Assembly (NCBI GenBank): GCA_016715895.1
Contig: JADJXH010000003.1
Location: 1,116,001 to 1,180,000, forward strand
Length of the DNA: 64,000 nucleotides
Reading direction: 5' to 3'
From: Flavobacteriales bacterium
Lineage (GTDB): Bacteria > Bacteroidota > Bacteroidia > Flavobacteriales_F > PHOS-HE28
Within the stretch, counting starts at the first letter, position 1. Each line of letters begins with the position of its first letter. Under the pieces are notes generated by a model. That model saw nothing but the letters and a program-made list of their open reading frames with translations, made no database searches and was not told the origin of the DNA. Below are positions 9,341-18,458 of the stretch, in pieces. The position numbers were made by a program, and so were the translations under genes.

Positions 9341-10153
9341 CTAGCGGTTCTTCCCCTCGGTAAGCCCCGGGTCGATGGTGAAGTCCACGGTACCGATGGT
9401 GAGCGGCTTGGGCGTCACCTCGCGGAAGGCATCGTTCCACACCAGCTTCATGTTGGCGAACTGCATGTCCACGATCTTGCCCGGGATCTCGCCCCACACG
9501 GTGAAGGCATCGTCCTCGCCCTTCTGCAGGATCACCTCCTTGCTCTTGCTGCTGGCGTTGGCGAACTCCTGTCCCGACTCGATGCGGAGCGCCGTACGGC
9601 TGGGATCCACCAGGGCGACCTTGTCGCCGCGGTACACCACCTTGAACTTGGCGGCGGTCTTGGCGGTCTCCTTGTCCAGGTTCACCAAGTTCACCTCGAA
9701 GTTGCCCACCGTGAAGGCGTTCTTGCTGGGCGGGATGTCGAAGTCGGGCACGCTGACCTTGCCCTCGGAGCGCGACACGCGGCTGGCACCGCCGAACTTC
9801 ACGCTGAAGGCGTCGTGGTGCATGTTGCCGCCGGTGACCTCCAGGGTGCGATTGATGTGGTCGTTGGGCCGGATCACGAAGTCGCGGTCCTTGGGCGTGT
9901 AGGTGGCACCGCCCACGGTGAACACGATCTCGGACGCCTTGATCATCAGGATGTCCGAGGTCTTGTTGGTGAACTCCACCCGCACCTTGCACACGGCGAG
10001 CTGGGCCACGGGGTCCTTGAACTCGATGCGGATCGCCTCGTTCTCGATGGGCTCGGGGATGCGGTAGAAGTTCGTGTGCTTCGGATCGGCCTTCTGGGCG
10101 AGGAGGGAGAGGGCGGCCATCGAGGCGGCGGCGGCGAGGGAGGTGCGGATCAT
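9341..10153 (-). CDS. secreted protein of unknown function
   Basis: Protein of 270 residues with a signal peptide (MIRTSLAAAASMAALSLLAQ). The rest is predicted to be mainly beta strand, with two similar segments built around 'VEFTNKTSDILMIKASEIVF' and 'NFEVNLVNLDKETAKTAAKF'. No family was recognised. TATTTTCG on the minus strand (10176-10183), about 22 bases upstream of the ATG, is a plausible -7 box. It is transcribed divergently from the MacAB-like operon. The stop is separated from the converging lipoprotein gene by 145 bases, which hold only a weak 6-bp hairpin at the end of that gene. Confidence 0.75.
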   Translation of the reverse strand: MIRTSLAAAASMAALSLLAQKADPKHTNFYRIPEPIENEAIRIEFKDPVAQLAVCKVRVEFTNKTSDILMIKASEIVFTVGGATYTPKDRDFVIRPNDHINRTLEVTGGNMHHDAFSVKFGGASRVSRSEGKVSVPDFDIPPSKNAFTVGNFEVNLVNLDKETAKTAAKFKVVYRGDKVALVDPSRTALRIESGQEFANASSKSKEVILQKGEDDAFTVWGEIPGKIVDMQFANMKLVWNDAFREVTPKPLTIGTVDFTIDPGLTEGKNR

Positions 10154-10290
10154 GGCGGGATGGGTTCGTGCCCGGCGAAAATAGGCCGGTGCGGGCGGAT
10201 GGCAACCGGTGTGCCAAAGGCGGGAAGCCAACCGCTCCTCCCCGCCCGTGCCGCTCGTGTAGGTGCCCCCGGTGCCGGTGGCCGTTCCGG

Positions 10291-10298
10291 TACTTTCG
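10291..10298 (+). promoter_or_regulatory. putative -7 box of the MacAB-like operon
   Basis: TACTTTCG is a near match to TANNTTTG and ends only 4 bases before the ATG. If used, the mRNA would be leaderless or nearly so. Confidence 0.4.
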
Positions 10299-10302
10299 GG
10301 GC

Positions 10303-11046
10303 ATGATCGTCCTGAAGGACATCCGCAAGGCGTACCGCACCGGGGCCAACATCCTGCAGGTGTTGAAGGGCATCGACCTGGAGATCCGCAGCGGCGAACT
10401 GGTGAGCATCATGGGCAGCTCCGGCTCCGGCAAGAGCACCATGCTGAACATCATCGGCATCCTGGACAATTACGACCACGGCGAGTACCTCCTGGACGGC
10501 CTGTTGATCAAGGGCCAGAGCGAGACGGAGAACGCCATCCTGCGCAGCAAGTACATCGGCTTCGTCTTCCAGAGCTTCAACCTGATCACCTTCAAGAACG
10601 CCATGGAGAACGTGGCGCTGCCCCTGTATTACCAGGGTGTGCCGCGCCGCCGGCGCAACGAGCTGGCCCTGGAGATGCTGGGGCGCGTGGGCCTGCGCGA
10701 ATGGGCGCACCACATGCCCAATGAACTGAGCGGCGGACAGAAGCAGCGGGTGGCCATCGCCCGGGCGTTGATCAGCGACCCCAAGATCATCCTGGCCGAC
10801 GAGCCCACGGGTGCGCTGGACAGCAGGACCAGCGAGGAGGTGATGGCCCTGCTCACCGAGGTGAACCGCGACCTGGGCAAGACGGTGGTGATCGTGACGC
10901 ACGAGCGGGACGTGGCCGCGGCCACCCAGCGTGTGATCTACCTCCGCGACGGGCTCATCGAGAACGCCCACCTGGACCCCCGCAGCCTGAGCACCAGCAT
11001 GGACGGTGTGATCGCCGCACGCAAACCCGCCGGCGATGTTCGATAG
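10303..11046 (+). CDS. ABC transporter ATP-binding protein, MacB/LolD type
   Basis: Cytoplasmic ATPase subunit of 247 residues. Walker A is GSSGSGKST (about residues 38-46), the signature is LSGGQKQRVAIARAL, Walker B is IILADEPTGALD, and the H-loop is VIVTHERDVA. The sequence type is that of ATPases that pair with FtsX-like permeases such as MacB and LolD. Its last 11 bases overlap the start of the first permease gene, which indicates translational coupling. Together with two permeases and an adaptor it would form a tripartite exporter. The substrate cannot be told from sequence. Confidence 0.93.
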   Translation: MIVLKDIRKAYRTGANILQVLKGIDLEIRSGELVSIMGSSGSGKSTMLNIIGILDNYDHGEYLLDGLLIKGQSETENAILRSKYIGFVFQSFNLITFKNAMENVALPLYYQGVPRRRRNELALEMLGRVGLREWAHHMPNELSGGQKQRVAIARALISDPKIILADEPTGALDSRTSEEVMALLTEVNRDLGKTVVIVTHERDVAAATQRVIYLRDGLIENAHLDPRSLSTSMDGVIAARKPAGDVR

Positions 11047-12280
11047 GGAGAAGTGGGCCGAGGTGCTGGACAGCATCGGCAAGAACAAGCTCCGCGCGGT
11101 GCTCACGGGTTTCGCGGTGTTCTGGGGGATCTTCATGCTGATCATCCTGCTGGGTGCCGGTGCCGGATTGCGCAACGGCTTCAGCTACAACTTCCGCAAC
11201 ACGGCCACCAACAGCATCCGCATCTGGGGCAACGAGACCAGCAAGCCGTGGAAAGGCCTGCCGCCGAACAGGACCATCGAGCTGGAGGACACCGATATCG
11301 AGGCCCTGCGGAACGCGATCCCGGGCATCCAGCACATCAGCGGGCAGTACAGCGTGTGGCGCGGGCAGAGCAAGCTGCAGTACGGCATGAACTCGGGCAG
11401 CTACAGCATACGCGGCATCCAGCCCGCCCATCAGCATCTTCAGCACCAGCGGATCATCGCCGGGCGCTTCATCAACGAGGTGGACGAGGTGCAGGACCGG
11501 AAGGTGATCGTGATCGCGGAGGACTGCCGCACCGAGCTGTTCAAGAAGGAGGACCCGCTGCACAAATGGGTGAACGTGAACGGCATCCCCTTCGAGGTGG
11601 TGGGGCTGTACGCCTACGAGACCGGCGGCCCGGAGCGGGGACAGCGCAGTCCGGTCTACATCCCGCTGAGCGCGGCGCAGAAGGTGTTCAACGCCAAGGG
11701 CATCGTGGACGACATCACCTTCAGCTTCGCGGACGCCAGCATCACGGGGGCGAAGCGCGCGGAGCAGCGGGCGATCCACACCCTGGCGCGCCGGCACGAC
11801 TTCGACCCCACGGATGAACGGGCCCTGTGGGTGAACAACAACGTGGAGAACGTGGGCACGATGAGCTCCATCTTCAACGGCATCACCGCCTTCCTGTGGT
11901 TCGTGGGCATCGGCTCGCTCATCGCGGGCATCGTGGGGGTCAGCAACATCATGCTCATCGTGGTGAAGGAGCGCACGCGCGAGATCGGCATCCGCAAGGC
12001 CCTGGGCGCCACGCCGGCCAATGTGGTGGGCCAGGTGCTGCTGGAGTCCGTCTTCATCACCGGCATGGCGGGCTGGCTGGGCCTGGTGCTCGGCATCTTC
12101 CTCATGGAGGGCATCGCCAGCGTGGTGCCGGGCAGCGAGTTCTTCCGCGATCCCACCATCCGCATCGACGTGGCGGTCACCGCCCTCATCGCGCTGATCA
12201 TCGCCGGTGCCCTGGCGGGTTTCATCCCCGCCCGCCGGGCCGCGGCCATCCGTCCCATCGAAGCCCTGCGAGACGAATAA
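11036..12280 (+). CDS. MacB-like ABC transporter permease (FtsX family), first copy
   Basis: Inner-membrane permease of 414 residues. It has an N-terminal helix (FAVFWGIFMLIILLGAGAGL), a large periplasmic MacB-type domain (about residues 55-260), and three C-terminal helices. The conserved FtsX signature NIMLIVVKERTREIGIRKALG is split between helices two and three. It overlaps the ATPase gene and is followed after 3 bases by a second permease, so the two may form a heterodimer. Single ORF, no break. Confidence 0.92.
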   Translation: MFDREKWAEVLDSIGKNKLRAVLTGFAVFWGIFMLIILLGAGAGLRNGFSYNFRNTATNSIRIWGNETSKPWKGLPPNRTIELEDTDIEALRNAIPGIQHISGQYSVWRGQSKLQYGMNSGSYSIRGIQPAHQHLQHQRIIAGRFINEVDEVQDRKVIVIAEDCRTELFKKEDPLHKWVNVNGIPFEVVGLYAYETGGPERGQRSPVYIPLSAAQKVFNAKGIVDDITFSFADASITGAKRAEQRAIHTLARRHDFDPTDERALWVNNNVENVGTMSSIFNGITAFLWFVGIGSLIAGIVGVSNIMLIVVKERTREIGIRKALGATPANVVGQVLLESVFITGMAGWLGLVLGIFLMEGIASVVPGSEFFRDPTIRIDVAVTALIALIIAGALAGFIPARRAAAIRPIEALRDE

Positions 12281-12283
12281 GCC

Positions 12284-13531
12284 ATGTTCGACAACGACCG
12301 CTGGGGCGAGATCTGGAACACGCTGAGCAGGAACAAGCTCCGCAGCTTCCTCACCATGTTCGGTGTGGGCTGGGGCATCTTCATGCTCGTGGTGATGCTG
12401 GGCATGGGCAACGGCCTGAAGAACGCCGTGCTCGGCGGCTTCGAGGGCTTCGCCACCAACAGCGCCTTCCTGTGGACCATGCCCACGACCAAGCCGTACG
12501 CCGGCTTCCAGAAGGGCCGTTCGTTCACCTTCGACAACGAGGACATCAGCATCATCCGCAACAACGTGCCGGGCATCGCGGTATGCTCGCCCCAGCTGCA
12601 GCTGGGCGGCTGGCGCAGCGGCAACAACGTGAGCTACGGCGGCAAGGTGGGCGCCTTCAGCGTGTACGGCAGCGAGCCCGAGGTGATCCAGGTGGAGGCC
12701 ATCCGCCTGCCGCAGGGCCGCTTCCTCAACCATGCCGACCTGGGCGAGGAGCGAAAGGTGGCGGTGATCGGTCAGGACGTGGTGGACCAGCTCTTCAAGC
12801 CCGAGGACCCCATCGGCAAGCACATCAAGATCAACGGCGTGTACTTCCAGGTGGTGGGCGTGAGCAAAAAGAAGAGCAGCGCGGAGATGGGCGACAACCC
12901 CGACGCCAAGATCTACGTGCCCTTCACCACCTTCCAGAAGGCCTTCAACGCCCTCAACCAGGTGCACTGGTTCACGCTCGTGGCCGAGCCCGGGGTGGAC
13001 GTGGGCGAGGTGGAGAAACAGGTGCGGCAGCTGATGGCGCGCAAGCACCGCGTGGACCCCACGGATGAGAGCGCCTTCGGCAGCTGGAACATGCAGGAGT
13101 TCTATGGCAAGATGAACGGCCTCTTCATCGGCATCGGCGGGCTCAGCTGGTTCGTGGGCATCTGCACGCTGCTGGCGGGGGCCATCGGCATCGGCAACAT
13201 CATGCTGGTGAGCATCCAGGAGCGCACCAAGGAGATCGGCATCCGCCGCAGCCTCGGGGCCACACCGCGCAACATCACGGGGCAGATCGTGCAGGAGGCC
13301 CTCACCCTCACCTTCATCGCCGGCTACTTCGGCCTGCTCGCCGGGGTGGGCGTGCTGGAGGCCATCCGTACGGTGGCCGGTGATGCCGACTTCTTCAAGA
13401 ACCCGGGCGTCGATCTCTTCGTCGCCCTTGTCGCCTTCGCCGTGCTCATCGCCAGTGGCCTGCTCGCCGGTCTTCTGCCCGCCCGCCGCGCCCTGGCCAT
13501 CAAGGCGGTGGACGCATTGAGAGCCGAGTAA
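12284..13531 (+). CDS. MacB-like ABC transporter permease (FtsX family), second copy
   Basis: Permease of 415 residues, a clear paralogue of the preceding gene with the same layout: N-terminal helix, periplasmic domain, three C-terminal helices and NIMLVSIQERTKEIGIRRSLG. A heterodimeric permease is inferred from the tandem arrangement and equal lengths. The ATG lies 3 bases after the upstream stop. Confidence 0.92.
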   Translation: MFDNDRWGEIWNTLSRNKLRSFLTMFGVGWGIFMLVVMLGMGNGLKNAVLGGFEGFATNSAFLWTMPTTKPYAGFQKGRSFTFDNEDISIIRNNVPGIAVCSPQLQLGGWRSGNNVSYGGKVGAFSVYGSEPEVIQVEAIRLPQGRFLNHADLGEERKVAVIGQDVVDQLFKPEDPIGKHIKINGVYFQVVGVSKKKSSAEMGDNPDAKIYVPFTTFQKAFNALNQVHWFTLVAEPGVDVGEVEKQVRQLMARKHRVDPTDESAFGSWNMQEFYGKMNGLFIGIGGLSWFVGICTLLAGAIGIGNIMLVSIQERTKEIGIRRSLGATPRNITGQIVQEALTLTFIAGYFGLLAGVGVLEAIRTVAGDADFFKNPGVDLFVALVAFAVLIASGLLAGLLPARRALAIKAVDALRAE

Positions 13532-13567
13532 GCGCACGAACACCCTCGCCCCGACCGATCACCGACC

Positions 13568-14680
13568 ATGAGAACGATCCTCAAGTACCTCCTCTTCATC
13601 GGACTGGCCGTCCTCTTCGTCTGGACGCTCTACTTCCTTTATCAGAAAAGCGCCAGCCGCCCGGACGAGTTCAAGGTGGAGAAGCTCACGCGCAACAACG
13701 TGGTGAAGAAGACCGTGGCCAACGGCAAGATCGTGCCGCGCAAGGAGATCCTGATCAAGCCCGTGGTGAGCGGCATCATCGCGGAGCTCTACGTGGAGGC
13801 CGGGGATGAGGTGAAGCGCGACCAGCCGCTGGCCAAGATCAAGATCGTCCCCGACATGCTGAGCCTGAGCAACGCCGAGAACCGCGTGCGCAACGCCGAG
13901 ATCGCCCAGCAGAACGCCCGCCTCAACTACGACCGCAACAAACCCCTCGCCGACAAGGGCGTGATCAGCGCGGCCGAGATGCAGAGCTTCGACGTCGCCC
14001 TGAAGAACGCCGACCAGGAGGTGGCCGCGGCGAAGGAAGCGCTGCAGGTGGTGCGCGACGGCATCAGCCGCAGCAGCGCCGGCAACACCATCGTGCGCAG
14101 CACCATCGACGGCATGGTGCTCGACGTGCCCGTGAAGGAGGGCAACAGCGTGATCGAGCGCAACAACTTCAACGAGGGCACCACCATCGCCGCCATCGCC
14201 GACATGGGCGACCTGATCTTCCAGGGCAAGGTGGACGAGAGCGAAGTGGGCAAAGTGAAGTTGGGCATGCCCGTGGTGCTCACCGTGGGCGCCATCGAGA
14301 ACGCCCGGTGGGACGCCGACCTGGAGTACATCGCCCCCAAGGGCGTGGAGGAGAACGGTGCCATCCAGTTCGAGATCCGCGCGGCCGTGAAGCTCAAGGA
14401 CGGGCAGACCCTGCGCAGCGGGTACAGCGCGAACGCCGACATCGTTCTCGAGCAGCGGGACAGCGTGTACACCGTGCCGGAGAGCATCGTGGAGTTCAAC
14501 GACAAGGGCGACAGCGCCTTCGTGCAGGTCAGGAGCGGAGAGGAATGGAAGAAGACCTACATCCGCACCGGCCTCAGCGACGGCATCAACCTCGAGGTCC
14601 TGGAGGGCGTGGGCCCCGACACCGAGCTGAAAGGCGCCAAGGTCGAGGACGCGGAGGGCGTGTCGGTCTCCGTGAACTGA
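13568..14680 (+). CDS. periplasmic adaptor subunit (MacA/HlyD family)
   Basis: Membrane-anchored adaptor of 370 residues. One N-terminal helix (YLLFIGLAVLFVWTLYFLY) is followed by a biotinyl-lipoyl-like half (KIVPRKEILIKPVVSGIIAEL), a short alpha-helical hairpin (about residues 95-160) and a beta-barrel/membrane-proximal region. It is the last gene of the exporter operon, 36 bases after the second permease. In other bacteria the adaptor gene is usually first, so the order here is inverted. Its stop is only 4 bases from the stop of the converging repeat-protein gene. Confidence 0.92.
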   Translation: MRTILKYLLFIGLAVLFVWTLYFLYQKSASRPDEFKVEKLTRNNVVKKTVANGKIVPRKEILIKPVVSGIIAELYVEAGDEVKRDQPLAKIKIVPDMLSLSNAENRVRNAEIAQQNARLNYDRNKPLADKGVISAAEMQSFDVALKNADQEVAAAKEALQVVRDGISRSSAGNTIVRSTIDGMVLDVPVKEGNSVIERNNFNEGTTIAAIADMGDLIFQGKVDESEVGKVKLGMPVVLTVGAIENARWDADLEYIAPKGVEENGAIQFEIRAAVKLKDGQTLRSGYSANADIVLEQRDSVYTVPESIVEFNDKGDSAFVQVRSGEEWKKTYIRTGLSDGINLEVLEGVGPDTELKGAKVEDAEGVSVSVN

Positions 14681-14684
14681 GCGT

Positions 14685-15698
14685 TCACGGCTGGGGCAGC
14701 GCCTTCACGTGGGCGCGGAACGCCACGCCGTTCACCGTGCCTTCCGTGTCGTCCGCGTTCAGCTTCACCCCCTTCACGTCGTAGAAAAGACCGTGGGGAG
14801 AGATGGCCTTCACGCCCATCTCCCGCCCGTCCGGGGCCAGCGCCTTGATGTCGAACACGTTGCCGAGGCGGCGCACGGCCATCACCGCCAGACGTGTGCC
14901 ATCAGCGGACACGGCCTTCACATCCAGAAGGGTGCCATCGGGCAGCACGGCCTTCACCGGCATCGGTGACTCCTGCGTGGCCAGCACCTTCACCGGCACC
15001 TCCCTGCCGTTCACCAGCGCGCGGATGTCGAGCACGGTGGCGTCCCCATTGGCCAGCAGGGCCTTCACGTCGTGGAGCGTACCGGCCGCATCGATGGCCT
15101 TGATGCCGAGCAGGTGCCCATCCGGTTGCACGCACTTCACGTTCCACACGGGATCGTTGTCGTGATCGGTGGGGTGCGGCAGGGCCTTGACATGCGCCTC
15201 GATGGCCACACCGTTCGCGCGCTCCTCCTCATCGGAAAGCTCCAGACCCTTCACGTCGCGCATGCGGCCGTCCGGTGCGATGGCTTTCACCGCGAAGAGC
15301 GCACGGTCCTCGCCGATGGCCTTGATGTGGACCAGGTGCCCTGCTCGCGCCACGCCTTTCACATCCAGGCGGCGACCGTCGGGCCCGATGGCCTTCACGT
15401 CCAGCACGTCGCCCTTCGCAGTGATCGCCTTCACGGGCCGCATCGCCTCATCGCCCGCAATGACCTTCACCGGTAGGAACGCGCCGTTGTCCATCGCCTT
15501 CACGTCCATCACATGCGTATCGTCCTCTTCGAGGGCCTTCACGTCCAACACGCGACCCGATCGGTCGAAGGCCTTCACATCCAACGTGGTCCCGTTGGGC
15601 AGCACGGCCTTGATGTTCCAAATGACCGGGCCGGTCTGCGCGGTGGCCCAGAGGGGCAGCACGAGCGCCCAGGCGGCGAACACATGGAGGATGCGCAT
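14685..15698 (-). CDS. secreted protein made of 12-residue VKA repeats
   Basis: Protein of 337 residues with a signal peptide (MRILHVFAAWALVLPLWATAQ). Essentially all the rest consists of about 22 short units of the form [DP]-V-K-A-[IVL]-x-x-[DN]-G-x-x-[LV]. The units fall into two homologous halves of eleven. Each half begins WNxK and ends NGVAxxAHVKALPxP. No catalytic motif is visible. The regular 12-residue period suggests a repetitive beta structure with lysines stacked on one face. Secreted flavobacterial proteins of this general type exist, but I cannot assign a function. CGAAGGTA on the plus strand at 15713-15720 (minus TACCTTCG) is a candidate -7 box. Confidence 0.85.
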   Translation of the reverse strand: MRILHVFAAWALVLPLWATAQTGPVIWNIKAVLPNGTTLDVKAFDRSGRVLDVKALEEDDTHVMDVKAMDNGAFLPVKVIAGDEAMRPVKAITAKGDVLDVKAIGPDGRRLDVKGVARAGHLVHIKAIGEDRALFAVKAIAPDGRMRDVKGLELSDEEERANGVAIEAHVKALPHPTDHDNDPVWNVKCVQPDGHLLGIKAIDAAGTLHDVKALLANGDATVLDIRALVNGREVPVKVLATQESPMPVKAVLPDGTLLDVKAVSADGTRLAVMAVRRLGNVFDIKALAPDGREMGVKAISPHGLFYDVKGVKLNADDTEGTVNGVAFRAHVKALPQP

Positions 15699-15784
15699 GG
15701 GATGGCTTTTCCCGAAGGTAGGTGAACGCCGCGGACCCGTGCACCGGCGGCCCCGCTGGGGGTGGTTGGAACGGCCGGAAGCCA

Positions 15785-15792
15785 TAGACTTG
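15785..15792 (+). promoter_or_regulatory. putative -7 box of serine hydrolase gene
   Basis: TAGACTTG, one mismatch to TANNTTTG, ends 4 bases before the ATG. It would give a leaderless transcript. Confidence 0.35.
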
Positions 15793-15796
15793 TGCG

Positions 15797-17302
15797 ATGC
15801 ACCGAGCACCGACCCGCCGCGCCCTGGTGGCCGCCTTCACCCTGGGCACCGTACTGGCCAGCGCCCAACCCGACCTCGCCGCGTTGGACGCCTACCTCGC
15901 CGATGCCGTGAAGCGGTTCGACCAGCCCGGTCTGGCCGTGGGCGTGGTGAAGGACGGTGAGCTGGTGTGGAGCAAGGGCTACGGCAAGCTCGACCTGGCC
16001 AAGGCCGATCCGGTGACGCCCAACAGCATCTTCTACCTGGCCAGCATCAGCAAGGCCTTCACCGCCTGCGCCGTGGGCCTGCTGGTGGACGAGGGCAAGG
16101 TGGACTGGAATGACCCGGTGGTGAAGCACCTGCCCTGGTTCCGCACGCCGGACGCCTATGTGACCGAGCACATGCTGGTGAAGGACCTGCTGTGCCATCG
16201 CAGTGGATGGATCACCTTCGATGGCGACCTGCTGTGGTACGGCACCGATTACGACCAGCGCCAGATCCTGGAGCGCCATGCGCACGAGCCCTTCACGCAC
16301 CCCTTCCGCGATGCGTTCGGTTACAGCAACCTGATGTTCATCGCGGCGGCGCAGCTCATCGAGTCGGTGAGCGGCATGACCTGGGACGCGTTCCTGACCA
16401 CGCGGATCATCGGGCCGCTGGGCATGACGCGGACCGTGGTGGAGACGGCCGATCTCGCCCGCTTCACGGACGTGGCGCTGCCGCACGTGCGCAAGGGACA
16501 GGACCCCGCCGCCCCGCAGAAGAGCATGCCCTACCAGCCGCTTCGCGGGGCCGACGGTGCCTGTGGGGTGAACAGCTGTGTGGCGGACCTCGCGAAGTGG
16601 GACGCCATGTGGGCCGATGAGGGCAAGGTGAACGGGAAACCGTTCCTGAGCGAGGCCAGCTACCGCACCATCACCAGCAGCCACCTGCCCATGGGCACGG
16701 AAGGTGCCGGGCTGGGCTGGTTCCTGGAGGAGTTCAACGGCCATGCGGTGATCACGCACAGCGGCGGCATGCCCGGCTTCATCCTGAACCACGCGGTGGT
16801 GCCCGACCAGGACCTGGCGGTGATCGCCCTGGGCAACGGGGAGAGCTACAGCGTGTTCGCCGCCACGCAGAAGCTGCTCGACGCCTGGCTGGGCGAGGGC
16901 AAGGCGGACCCGGTGGGCGACATGCTGCCGCGGATCGCCAAACGGAAGGAGCGCGAAAGCAAGCGCGTCGCCGATCGGATGGCCGCGCGTGTGGCCAAGA
17001 CCAAGCCCTCGCTCCCGCTCAGCGGCTTCGTGGGTACGTACACGGACAAGATCTACGGAGAGGCCACCATCACCGAGGTGACCGGCGCACTGCAGCTCAC
17101 CTTCCAGCCGGCGAAGGACCTGTTGACCGGAGCGCTGGCGCACTGGCACTACGACACCTTCCAATGGCAGCACGCGGATCCGTTCCTGGAGCCGGGGTAC
17201 ATCACCTTCACCTTCGACGCGGACCACAAGGTGAGCGGCTTCAAGGTGGACCTGCACAGCCCCGACTTCCACTTTTACAAGTTGGACTTCCGCCGGAAAT
17301 GA
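15797..17302 (+). CDS. serine hydrolase, beta-lactamase/class C PBP-like
   Basis: Exported protein of 501 residues with a signal peptide ending VLASAQ. The beta-lactamase-like domain has the catalytic SxxK motif in YLASISKAFTA (near residue 80), the YxN motif in FGYSNLMFI, and a HSGGMPG third motif. The C-terminal ~100 residues (GFVGTYTDKIYGEATITEV) resemble the DUF3471 domain often appended to this family. It is likely a periplasmic or outer-membrane-associated esterase or peptidase rather than an antibiotic-resistance enzyme. It is a single-gene unit ended by a strong hairpin. Confidence 0.9.
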   Translation: MHRAPTRRALVAAFTLGTVLASAQPDLAALDAYLADAVKRFDQPGLAVGVVKDGELVWSKGYGKLDLAKADPVTPNSIFYLASISKAFTACAVGLLVDEGKVDWNDPVVKHLPWFRTPDAYVTEHMLVKDLLCHRSGWITFDGDLLWYGTDYDQRQILERHAHEPFTHPFRDAFGYSNLMFIAAAQLIESVSGMTWDAFLTTRIIGPLGMTRTVVETADLARFTDVALPHVRKGQDPAAPQKSMPYQPLRGADGACGVNSCVADLAKWDAMWADEGKVNGKPFLSEASYRTITSSHLPMGTEGAGLGWFLEEFNGHAVITHSGGMPGFILNHAVVPDQDLAVIALGNGESYSVFAATQKLLDAWLGEGKADPVGDMLPRIAKRKERESKRVADRMAARVAKTKPSLPLSGFVGTYTDKIYGEATITEVTGALQLTFQPAKDLLTGALAHWHYDTFQWQHADPFLEPGYITFTFDADHKVSGFKVDLHSPDFHFYKLDFRRK

Positions 17303-17304
17303 AC

Positions 17305-17326
17305 GGAGGCGGCCGCAGCCGCCTCC
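17305..17326. terminator. bidirectional terminator between converging genes
   Basis: Perfect 9-bp stem GGAGGCGGC / GCCGCCTCC with a CGCA loop, located between the serine hydrolase stop and the stop of the converging S74 protein gene. It lacks a strong T-tract. Confidence 0.7.
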
Positions 17327-17350
17327 ATCCAGGTGCCAGATGCGGTCCGA

Positions 17351-18427
17351 TCAGCGCTCGGCCTTCACCGGAGCCGTGCCATGCTCGATGGCCTCGAGCC
17401 GCGCCTCGGCGCGCTCCAGGGCACCAAGCATACGGGCCTGTTGATCGCGGAGGGCCTCCACTTCGGCGCGCAGGCCGGCGTTCTCCGCCTTCAGTTCGCG
17501 CAGGGCCTCCACGGTCAGCGCCTCGAAGCCGCGGATGGTGAGCCGCTTGTAGCCGTCCACCTCCTCCACCCAGTCCGGCAGCACCTGCTCCACCTCCTGG
17601 GCGATGAAGCCGATGCGGGTACCGGGCAGCTCTTGGATGGCGGCGGGGTCCTTGTACTCGAAGGTGACGCCGCGCAGGCCCAACAGGGTGTTGAGCGAAC
17701 CGGTGAGCGGCGCCACGTTCTTCTTGAGCCGGAGGTCCGAGCTGGTGGACCAGCTGCCACCGCCCGGTTTGGCCGCGCTGCCGTTCACCAGCAGAAGGAA
17801 GGCCCCCGGCGAGGTGGTGCCGATGCCCACGTTGCCCTGAACGAGGAGCCCGTTCGCAGGTGCCGTGTTGGTGCCCGAATACGCCGCACCGATCACCGCC
17901 GATCCTTCCACATCGAGCTTGTTCACGGGGTTGTCCACCCCGACACCGAAGCGATAGTCAGGATGCACGTACACGTCGTTGAACAGGTCGACCACCAAGG
18001 CGCTGTCCATCATCGTTCTGGAATAGCGCGAGATGATGGAATAGGGAGTTGCGCTGATCGTGGAGGGCGGAAGGGCGGTGAAGCTCGTTCCTCCCGAAAG
18101 GTCGATCTGCACCTCCAACCGGTGCGGGCAGTTGCTGAACCACTCGTACCCCTCGAACGTACCCACCTCAGGAGCGCCCTGGCCCACGCGGAGGTTCACC
18201 ATCCCGATGTCATCAGTGGTCACCAGATGGGTCTCCCAGTACGTCACCGCACCGATGCACGGCCCCAGACCGAGGCGCAGATTGACAAGCTGGTTGGGGA
18301 GGGCGTTGCCGAACGCATCGCGCACCACGGCCTGATAGCTGAACGAACCGTACGGGGTGAAGGGCTGCGCCGAAAGAGCGCCCATCACGGCGACCGCGAA
18401 GGCGAGCAAGGTTGAACGGAGGTTCAT
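17351..18427 (-). CDS. surface protein with YQAVVRD N-terminal module and S74 chaperone domain
   Basis: Protein of 358 residues. It has a signal peptide (to about 21), a 'FSYQAVVRDAFGNALPNQLV' N-terminal domain (about 25-135), a short linker with 'GNVGIGTTSPGAFLLLV' as in many Bacteroidota fibre proteins, and an intramolecular-chaperone/S74-type domain (SSDLRLKKNVAPL at 229-241, RIGFIAQEVEQVLP at 271-284). A coiled coil runs to about residue 350. The S74 domain trimerises and may self-cleave; the Ser at the start of SSDLRLKKN is the usual cleavage position. It is most likely a trimeric surface fibre. The N-terminal module is shared with two other proteins in the window. Confidence 0.88.
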   Translation of the reverse strand: MNLRSTLLAFAVAVMGALSAQPFTPYGSFSYQAVVRDAFGNALPNQLVNLRLGLGPCIGAVTYWETHLVTTDDIGMVNLRVGQGAPEVGTFEGYEWFSNCPHRLEVQIDLSGGTSFTALPPSTISATPYSIISRYSRTMMDSALVVDLFNDVYVHPDYRFGVGVDNPVNKLDVEGSAVIGAAYSGTNTAPANGLLVQGNVGIGTTSPGAFLLLVNGSAAKPGGGSWSTSSDLRLKKNVAPLTGSLNTLLGLRGVTFEYKDPAAIQELPGTRIGFIAQEVEQVLPDWVEEVDGYKRLTIRGFEALTVEALRELKAENAGLRAEVEALRDQQARMLGALERAEARLEAIEHGTAPVKAER

Positions 18428-18458
18428 GATCGTGTGGGGTGTAGGAAGGGTTGGGTGA

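Noticed and set aside
10955..13543. An 862-codon open frame on the minus strand
   Set aside because: It is antisense to the ABC permease genes, with low-complexity His/Ala/Asp content and no recognisable domain.
10303..14680. A dedicated macrolide-resistance MacAB system
   Set aside because: MacAB-like architecture is clear, but two separate permeases and an adaptor at the end of the operon are common in Bacteroidota with unknown substrates, so no drug specificity is claimed.
15797..17302. Antibiotic-resistance beta-lactamase
   Set aside because: SxxK/YxN motifs fit the broad serine-hydrolase (class C PBP-like) family with a DUF3471-like tail; nothing points to a true beta-lactamase.
17351..18427. 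S74 tail-spike-like domain as evidence of a prophage
   Set aside because: The protein has a signal peptide and the YQAVVRD module, and no phage structural, lysis or integrase genes are nearby; such domains are common in Bacteroidota surface proteins.
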